From contig NZ_JAXOFX010000019.1 of NCBI RefSeq assembly GCF_034427655.1, forward strand, positions 1 to 64,000: DNA of 64,000 nucleotides, in the 5' to 3' direction. The stretch is from Robertmurraya_A mangrovi (GTDB lineage Bacteria; Bacillota; Bacilli; Bacillales; Cytobacillaceae). The notes below the pieces were generated by a model. The model searched no databases, was not told the DNA's origin, and was given only the letters and a program-made list of their open reading frames with translations. Every line of letters begins with the position of its first letter. Positions within the stretch are counted from its first letter, which is position 1. The position numbers and the translations under genes are program-made. Shown here piece after piece: positions 59,240-64,000 of the stretch.

Positions 59240-60055
59240 CTACTGCTGGGCTTTTAAATTCTCCACGTCCGGCTCTGATCCGAACCATTCTTTGTAGATT
59301 TTTGCATATGTGCCGTTTTCGAATACTTTATTGATTGCTGCGTCAAATTCCGCTTTTAATGGACTTTCTTTCGCAAACATTAATCCATAATATTCACTTT
59401 CGAAAGCATTTGCATCTTCAACAACTACTAATTTATCATTCGGATTATTTTTAGCATATTCTTCAACAACCGTGTTGTCCGCAACCACTGCGTCTGCACC
59501 GCCACTGTTTAATTCCATGATTGCTAAGTTATTGTTTTCAAATTTCTTGATGTCTTTATTGTTTTTACCAAGAAGAGCTTCCACTGCTTCTTGACCAGTG
59601 GTTCCATTTTGAACAGCAACCACTTTTCCTTTTAGGTCAGCCGCACTCTTAATATCGCTGCCCTCTGGAACTAGGATTTTATTTGTTGATAAAAAGTAAG
59701 GTACGGAAAAGTCATATGTTTGCTTACGATCGTCGTTAATCGTAATGGCCGAAATACCTACATCAGCAATTTTATCCTTCACTTCTACGAAAACAGGATC
59801 CCAACCAACATTAACAATCTCTAATTCGTATCCAGCTTCTTTTGCTACCGCCTCAATGAAATCCACATCGAAACCAACTATTTCCCCTTTGTCCATATAC
59901 TCGAATGGAGCATATGCCGCATCTGTTACTACCTTAAGAGTTTTCTTTTCTTCTCCTCCTGATTTTCCGCCATCTACTTGGCTAGTACCACAGGCTGATA
60001 GAATAAAGACCATACTTAACAGCATAATAAATGAAAGCTTTCTAAACTTCTTCAA
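59240..60055 (-). CDS. polar amino acid ABC transporter, substrate-binding lipoprotein
   Basis: 271 residues. Lipobox ILSACGTS (Cys about 22) anchors it. SBP_bac_3 fold with DAAYAPFEYMDKGEIVGFDVD, IADVGISAITINDDRKQTYDFS (broken as GISAITI and RKQTYDFS), VPYFLSTNKILV and QNGTTGQEAVE, matching arginine/lysine or glutamine binders. The Arg in DDRKQ and Asp of GFDVD are ligand contacts in the family. First gene of the operon. Confidence 0.93.
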   Translation of the reverse strand: MKKFRKLSFIMLLSMVFILSACGTSQVDGGKSGGEEKKTLKVVTDAAYAPFEYMDKGEIVGFDVDFIEAVAKEAGYELEIVNVGWDPVFVEVKDKIADVGISAITINDDRKQTYDFSVPYFLSTNKILVPEGSDIKSAADLKGKVVAVQNGTTGQEAVEALLGKNNKDIKKFENNNLAIMELNSGGADAVVADNTVVEEYAKNNPNDKLVVVEDANAFESEYYGLMFAKESPLKAEFDAAINKVFENGTYAKIYKEWFGSEPDVENLKAQQ

Positions 60056-60344
60056 TGTATATCCCCCTTTAGATATGAAAATACTTACAAATTTTGTTTA
60101 AATATTCAGTATTTTTAGATTTGTTGTTATTATACTTAAAATTATTTTTTTATGCAATTATTCATTTCTGTAAATGTTTAGTAGAAAGTAAAATGTAGAT
60201 TTACTATTATAAAATAGTAATAAATGATTACATAATTCTGAAACTATATGATAAAGTCTATGATTAATTTTTTGTTGTTATAACTAAGATATTAAAAACT
60301 CTTTTTATAAGGCTATTGATATTTTGAACTGTTCTATTAGTTTG
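60056..60344. other. upstream region of the amino-acid ABC operon
   Basis: AT-rich, about 290 bp. A dyad TTACTAT-TATAAA-ATAGTAA (60201-60220) lies 146 bp upstream of the binding-protein start and may be an operator. I see no T-box or other known riboswitch. Confidence 0.4.
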
Positions 60345-60540
60345 TCCGTTGATTTCCGGTCCAGGCACTTGCTTTCCGCGAGAAGAATTAATGAAAAAAT
60401 CCAAAAGCCGATTTTTTCAAAGGGCAAATTCTTCCTCGGGGAGGAAGTCGAGCCTCCTCGCCGTGCCGTCTGTGGGGTCTCGACCTTTCCTCTACATCCC
60501 GCTGGAGTCAAGTGCCTTCCCCTCCAATCAACTCAGTGCT
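60345..60540. repeat. dispersed palindromic repeat, copy C, with a nested hairpin insertion
   Basis: Same ends and middle as copies A and B (GGCACTTGCTTTCCGC ... GGAAGTCGAGCCTCCTCG ... GCTGGAGTCAAGTGCC ... CTCCAATCAACTCAG). About 55-60 extra bases are inserted after TTTCCGCG. The insert carries an outer inverted repeat GAAGAATT (60382-60389)/AATTCTTC (60427-60434) and an inner one GAAAAAATC (60393-60401)/GATTTTTTC (60410-60418). Confidence 0.8.
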
Positions 60541-60554
60541 CTATACTAAATAGA

Positions 60555-60594
60555 AAAGGAAGTGGAGAAAAAACCAATTTTCTCTACTTCCTTT
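60555..60594 (-). terminator. terminator after the excisionase-type gene
   Basis: Near-perfect 16-bp stem AAGGAAGTGGAGAAAA/TTTTCTCTACTTCCTT with ACCAA loop; T flank on the minus strand (CTTTTCTATTT). Confidence 0.6.
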
Positions 60595-60661
60595 AGTTAA
60601 GGGACTTAATGAAAAGCACCCCTAATTTTTGAGTACTACAGAAGCAATATTAAATTATTTT

Positions 60662-60901
60662 TTAATCCTCATCTTTAACATCTAAGTCTTCGGGGATTGG
60701 CTCTTGAAGTATTTCTTCTACTAGTTTTTTATATTTTTCAACTTGGTCGATGTGTGTGTTGAATTGCTCTTTATAGATTAAGTATTGTTCACCATCGTGT
60801 ATTGCGCGGATCTTTTTTTGTAGTATTAGGCTTTCTATGTATGATTCGGGGTAAGAAAGGTATTCTGCTGTTTCTTCTATTGTTAAATACAATGAGATCA
60901 T
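60662..60901 (-). CDS. excisionase-type helix-turn-helix DNA-binding protein (79 aa)
   Basis: 79 residues. The first 55 form a MerR/Xis-like winged helix-turn-helix: YLTIEETAEYLSYPESYIE then IRAIHDGEQYLIYKEQFN. The C-terminal half is an acidic helix. Such proteins act as excisionases, regulators of small operons or chromosomal remnants of mobile elements. No integrase or att-like repeat is visible, so it is probably a stand-alone regulator. Confidence 0.8.
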   Translation of the reverse strand: MISLYLTIEETAEYLSYPESYIESLILQKKIRAIHDGEQYLIYKEQFNTHIDQVEKYKKLVEEILQEPIPEDLDVKDED

Positions 60902-61038
60902 TCCTTTGTTAAAAACTTATCTTCCTTTCTATACTAGCACATCCCCTTATTTCTTTTAAATCTTTCCATACCATTCCGACTAAATAAGTAGATAACATAT
61001 ACAACCACTATAGCGTTTTTCATAGGCATCCGCCCTGT

Positions 61039-61064
61039 CACTCTCTAATCATCTACATAAGTTA
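61039..61064 (+). promoter_or_regulatory. possible mother-cell (sigma-K-like) promoter
   Basis: CATAAGTTA (61056-61064) fits the -10 pattern CATAnnnTA, with CAC (61039-61041) about 14 bp upstream as a weak -35. Expression of the coiled-coil protein during sporulation would follow. Confidence 0.3.
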
Positions 61065-61097
61065 TATGGATTACACTTAGAAAGAGGAGGGTTTCCA

Positions 61098-61475
61098 ATG
61101 TATCCATATTATTATCACGGATATGCCCCAATGCAAATGGACCCTACAATGTCCTATCAGTATGATCCATATTCATTCACCCAAAGTTTAGATGTTGAAA
61201 GACAACCACAACAATTAGAGAGAAGAATAGCACAATTAGAAAGACAAAATGAAAATCAAACTAGAGAATTAACCCGACAAAATCAAGAAATTAGACGTTT
61301 AAACAGAGAAATTGAGCGTATTAATGAAGAAATTAGAAGACTAAATGGAGAGGTGACACGTTTAAGTCGTAATGATGAAAGACAAACGCGACGTTTAAAC
61401 CGTTTAAATCAAAGGCTTCGCGCAGTGGAAAATAGATTATCTATTCCTTTTATTGCGGGTGAGGATGGGTTTTAA
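61098..61475 (+). CDS. coiled-coil protein, possible spore coat component
   Basis: 125 residues. A Tyr/Pro/Met-rich N-terminal segment (MYPYYYHGYAPMQMDP) is followed by a long Arg/Glu/Asn-rich heptad coiled coil (about 37-115: LERRIAQLERQNE, IRRLNREIERINEEIRRL, TRRLNRLNQRLRAVENRL) and a short conserved-looking end SIPFIAGEDGF. The opening resembles the GerPC-type coat protein only in style; I do not recognise the family. AGAGGAGGG precedes the ATG. Monocistronic. Confidence 0.7.
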   Translation: MYPYYYHGYAPMQMDPTMSYQYDPYSFTQSLDVERQPQQLERRIAQLERQNENQTRELTRQNQEIRRLNREIERINEEIRRLNGEVTRLSRNDERQTRRLNRLNQRLRAVENRLSIPFIAGEDGF

Positions 61476-61515
61476 TTAGTGCTATATTATTAACTACTTT
61501 ATGGTCAATGGTATG

Positions 61516-61541
61516 GCAGGAAAACCTTTAGGTTTCCCTGC
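61516..61541 (+). terminator. hairpin after the coiled-coil gene
   Basis: GCAGGAAAACC/GGTTTCCCTGC with a TTTA loop, no T run. A weak transcript end or processing site. Confidence 0.4.
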
Positions 61542-61573
61542 TCTACCGTTGCTACTGCTCTACTTATATACTA

Positions 61574-62743
61574 TCAAATGCTAACATTCTCATAGGAGTA
61601 AGACTTTTCAAACTTAATATGAATATTCCTTTGTTTTAATTCTTCCATAAAAGGATCAAAGTAATCTCCTATTATTAATTCTTCGATGGAAACTACACCA
61701 CTCTGTTTTAACGTACCATTTGCAAGCCACTCTGTTAGAATTACAGCTGGATATCCTGTGGTTCTCGCCATAGAGGTAATATTTTTTTCATTATCATATA
61801 AATCTACCATTTCCCATTCCAGCTTAACTGATTTTCCATCCTTTTTTCCTTTAACCGTAACTCTTAACACTGTAATATCTTCGTTTGATTCACCCTTCAT
61901 CTTAGGTTCTAAAATTGCCATTGAGAGTTTACGTGGACATACCTTCATCCCCTCAATTATTACTTCATCCTCATCTAGAAATCCCAATTCAGCTAGTACA
62001 GCCATCTTATCCCAATGACCTTTGTAACGAACGGTTTTTTCATAAAGCCTTTTTACTTTATTTTTCAAGGTAAATGCCACACTGTGAGCATCGGTGATAA
62101 CCGCTTCACATTCTCCAACAGGGTTTGGAAAATGTAATGTTTCTTTTCCACTTAGTGGAGGCAGTTCTACTAAGTGTCCATTTTCAGCTGCTAAAGCTGG
62201 TCTTGTGTATAGACCCATCACACTTTCTAGTCTAAACACTACTTGATACCATAATGGTGGTAGTGGGTGTCTCGGAATTCCTCCACAAATCATCACAGCT
62301 TCTTCTGCTTCATCCAGTAATTCAATACCTCGGGCTGCTAAAAAATTAGTGATTCCTGGTGCCACCCCAGCTCCAGGTACAATTAGAACACCCTTTTCTT
62401 TCGCTTCATTGTGAAGTTCTGCTTTTTCAAGGTACTTCGAGCCGACCAAATCAATTAAATGGCATCCTCCTTCAATTGCAGCCTTTACTGCTGGTAAACT
62501 TAAAAAGTGAGGTAAACACGCTACAGCTATATCTACTTCCTTCATAATACTAACTAGTGTGTCCCAGTCATCTAAGGTAGCTATTCTTCCTAAAACCTTT
62601 GACTGGTTAGCATCTTTTAAGCATCTGTCTAGGTTAGATTGGGAAGTATCTACTGCAATGATTTCTAAGATTGAATCGGCCTTAGCAAGTTCACATACAA
62701 TCATATTCCCAATCATACCTGTTCCGAGTACTGCTACACGCAT
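61574..62743 (-). CDS. saccharopine dehydrogenase-family oxidoreductase
   Basis: 389 residues. N-terminal Rossmann fold VAVLGTGMIGNMIVCELA, then ACLPHFLSLPAVKAAIEGGCHLIDLVG and VPGAGVAPGITNFLAARGIE, typical of the Lys9/saccharopine dehydrogenase-like family (also carboxynorspermidine or opine-type enzymes). The ATG at 62743 has AAGGAG 8 bp upstream and is 5 bp from the ATPase stop. Operon context with a polar amino acid importer suggests it acts on an imported amino acid or opine-like secondary amine. Substrate unknown. Confidence 0.85.
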   Translation of the reverse strand: MRVAVLGTGMIGNMIVCELAKADSILEIIAVDTSQSNLDRCLKDANQSKVLGRIATLDDWDTLVSIMKEVDIAVACLPHFLSLPAVKAAIEGGCHLIDLVGSKYLEKAELHNEAKEKGVLIVPGAGVAPGITNFLAARGIELLDEAEEAVMICGGIPRHPLPPLWYQVVFRLESVMGLYTRPALAAENGHLVELPPLSGKETLHFPNPVGECEAVITDAHSVAFTLKNKVKRLYEKTVRYKGHWDKMAVLAELGFLDEDEVIIEGMKVCPRKLSMAILEPKMKGESNEDITVLRVTVKGKKDGKSVKLEWEMVDLYDNEKNITSMARTTGYPAVILTEWLANGTLKQSGVVSIEELIIGDYFDPFMEELKQRNIHIKFEKSYSYENVSI

Positions 62744-62748
62744 TTTGT

Positions 62749-63501
62749 TCACTCCTTCTTTTCAATAATGCTTAAGAACTTACGTGTCCTTTCTTCTTTA
62801 GGCATTGTGAAGATTTCTTCCGGTTTACCTTGCTCGATGATTTTGCCACCATCCATAAATATAACCCTGTCCGCAACTTCTCTGGCAAATCCCATTTCAT
62901 GTGTAACTACCACCATGGTCATTCCTTCCCTAGCTAAATCCTTCATTACTGTAAGAACTTCTCTTACTAATTCCGGATCAAGGGCTGAAGTTGGTTCATC
63001 ATACAACATGACAAGTGGTTCCATTGCAAGTGCTCGCGCTATTCCAACCCTTTGTTGTTGTCCGCCTGATAAACGTGAAGGATAGTGGTCTCCTTTTTCT
63101 GCAAGGCCTACTTTTTCTAGTAATCCTTCAGCCAATCTTTTGGCTTCAACAAGGGGCATTTTTTTAATAGTGATAAGACCTTCCATTACATTCTGAAGAG
63201 CTGTTTTATGAGGAAATAAGTTAAATTGTTGAAAAACAAATCCTGTATGTTGTCTTAGGAGTCTAATTTGATCTTTTCTTTGTTTTGTTGTTTTTCCTCC
63301 TGCTTGTATCTCATAATCTCCCATACGAATCATTCCTTCGTCAGGCTCCTCAAGAAACGTTGCACAGCGTAATAATGTTGATTTCCCAGAACCACTAGGC
63401 CCAAGAATAACAACTACCTCACTTTTGTTTACATTTAAATTAATTTGATCTAAAACCCTATTTAAACCAAAACTTTTACTGATTCCTTTAAGTGTAATCA
63501 T
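62749..63501 (-). CDS. second polar amino acid ABC transporter, ATP-binding protein
   Basis: 250 residues of the same class as the protein at 57752. Walker A GPSGSGKST, FQQFNLFPHKT, LSGGQQQRVGIARALA, VMLYDEPTSALDPE and VVTHEMGFA. A Lys/Gln/Gly insertion (QAGGKTTKQRKDQIRLL) lies after strand 5. Second gene of an operon permease-ATPase-dehydrogenase running off the window end. Confidence 0.95.
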   Translation of the reverse strand: MITLKGISKSFGLNRVLDQINLNVNKSEVVVILGPSGSGKSTLLRCATFLEEPDEGMIRMGDYEIQAGGKTTKQRKDQIRLLRQHTGFVFQQFNLFPHKTALQNVMEGLITIKKMPLVEAKRLAEGLLEKVGLAEKGDHYPSRLSGGQQQRVGIARALAMEPLVMLYDEPTSALDPELVREVLTVMKDLAREGMTMVVVTHEMGFAREVADRVIFMDGGKIIEQGKPEEIFTMPKEERTRKFLSIIEKKE

Positions 63502-63520
63502 TATATCTATTCCCTTCTAT

Positions 63521-64000
63521 TTAAAGCTGAACATGGCGAGACATTCTCATTTCTAATCTCGTTTGTAAGAGTGTAAAGACCATACTTAACACCCAATAAA
63601 TGAGTCCTGCCAATAAATAAAAAGGTAAAGGTTCAAATGTTCTCGCTATAATTAGTGAGGTTGTTTGGAGTAATTCAGTTACTGTTATAACTGAAACTAG
63701 AGATGTATCTTTAAGAAGTCCAATGTATGTGTTACCTATTGTAGGTAAGGCTGTTCGGATACTCTGTGGAATAATAATTCGTCTCATCGCTTGGCTATAA
63801 GTCATCCCGAGCATTGATGCTGCTTCCATTTGCCCCTTATCAACGGATTGAATGGCAGCACGGAAAGATTCCGAAAGATATGCCCCTACATTTATGCTTA
63901 AAGCAATTATCCCTGAAGTGATTGGATTAAAGTGTATTCCAATTTGGGGGAGACCAAAGTAAATAACATATATTTGAACTAGTAATGGAGTTCCTCTAAT
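63521..64000 (-). CDS. second polar amino acid ABC transporter permease (partial)
   Basis: The reading frame is open to the window edge, so the 5' part is outside. The visible 159 residues begin IRGTPLLVQIYVIYFG, continue NVGAYLSESFRAAIQSVDKG and the EAA loop EAASMLGMTYSQAMRRIIIPQ, with three further hydrophobic helices. HisM/GlnP-type permease. It is 20 bp upstream of the ATPase gene. Confidence 0.9.
   Translation of the reverse strand: MRGTPLLVQIYVIYFGLPQIGIHFNPITSGIIALSINVGAYLSESFRAAIQSVDKGQMEAASMLGMTYSQAMRRIIIPQSIRTALPTIGNTYIGLLKDTSLVSVITVTELLQTTSLIIARTFEPLPFYLLAGLIYWVLSMVFTLLQTRLEMRMSRHVQL

Noticed and set aside
60305..60596. Three overlapping reading frames within repeat copy C
   Set aside because: They arise from the GC-rich repeat on both strands, have no ribosome binding site and no protein-like composition.
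60662..60901. Prophage or integrative element marked by the excisionase-type protein
   Set aside because: No integrase, att-like direct repeat, tRNA or other phage gene is nearby.

Overview
The window comes from the chromosome of an endospore-forming, low-GC Gram-positive bacterium of the family Bacillaceae. The evidence is a complete gerA-type spore germination operon, a LiaIH-LiaFSR envelope-stress module, HemAT, YhfW and YfmL homologues, Tat genes beside a PhoX-type phosphatase, strong AGGAGG-type ribosome binding sites, and dispersed GC-rich palindromic repeats of a kind common in Bacillus relatives. I saw no rRNA, tRNA, insertion sequence, prophage or CRISPR array.

Layout. 0-3 kb: an ABC-F ATPase gene behind a leader peptide and attenuator, then a Nudix hydrolase. 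3.1-7 kb: the lia operon (liaI-liaH-liaF-liaS-liaR on the minus strand), interrupted by a palindromic repeat. 7.3-7.5 kb: a candidate small RNA. 7.5-17 kb: mixed housekeeping genes (glutathione peroxidase, LysM/CAP protein, glycerophosphodiesterase, RraA-like protein, Fpg/Nei glycosylase, lipoprotein, YhfW, serine hydrolase, 5'-nucleotidase). 17-19 kb: a PadR / DUF1700 / DUF4097 operon. 19.2-20.3 kb: a secreted TIM-barrel-like protein controlled by a cyclic-di-GMP-I riboswitch. 20.6-24.7 kb: a small 45-residue protein, amidase, sugar kinase and DEAD-box helicase. 24.8-29 kb: the germinant-receptor operon. 29-42 kb: a His-rich secreted repeat protein, NERD protein, HemAT, an MFS pump with an AraC regulator, phoX-tatA-tatC with a PhoP-box-like site, a split ThrE-type exporter and an M6 metalloprotease.

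The most notable region is 42.0-57.2 kb. It encodes a bacterial microcompartment (BMC): five BMC-H-type shell proteins, one BMC-P vertex protein, PduL, a CoA-acylating aldehyde dehydrogenase and a class II aldolase. With these are a CoA-disulfide-reductase/NADH-oxidase-like flavoprotein, a two-subunit CoA-transferase-like protein, a DeoR regulator, MtnA- and MtnK-type enzymes and a ribose-type ABC importer. Read together, the genes give a pathway: import of a 5-modified ribose (5-deoxyribose or 5-methylthioribose), phosphorylation, isomerisation to the ribulose-1-phosphate, and aldol cleavage to DHAP plus acetaldehyde or methylthioacetaldehyde. The aldehyde would be oxidised to acyl-CoA and acyl phosphate inside the shell. 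Aldolase, aldehyde dehydrogenase and PduL each carry a terminal amphipathic helix resembling an encapsulation peptide. The promoter regions of both operons share the same T-rich direct repeats with a 21-bp period, about 160-195 bp upstream of each first gene. This looks like an encapsulated version of the DHAP shunt for radical-SAM and polyamine by-products. The substrate is inferred, not proven.

57.7-64 kb holds two polar amino-acid ABC transporter operons. The second is fused operonically to a saccharopine-dehydrogenase-like enzyme and is cut by the window end. Between them lie a third full copy of the palindromic repeat, a small excisionase-type DNA-binding protein and a coiled-coil protein with a possible sporulation promoter. 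Starts were revised from the longest reading frame wherever a ribosome binding site favoured another codon.
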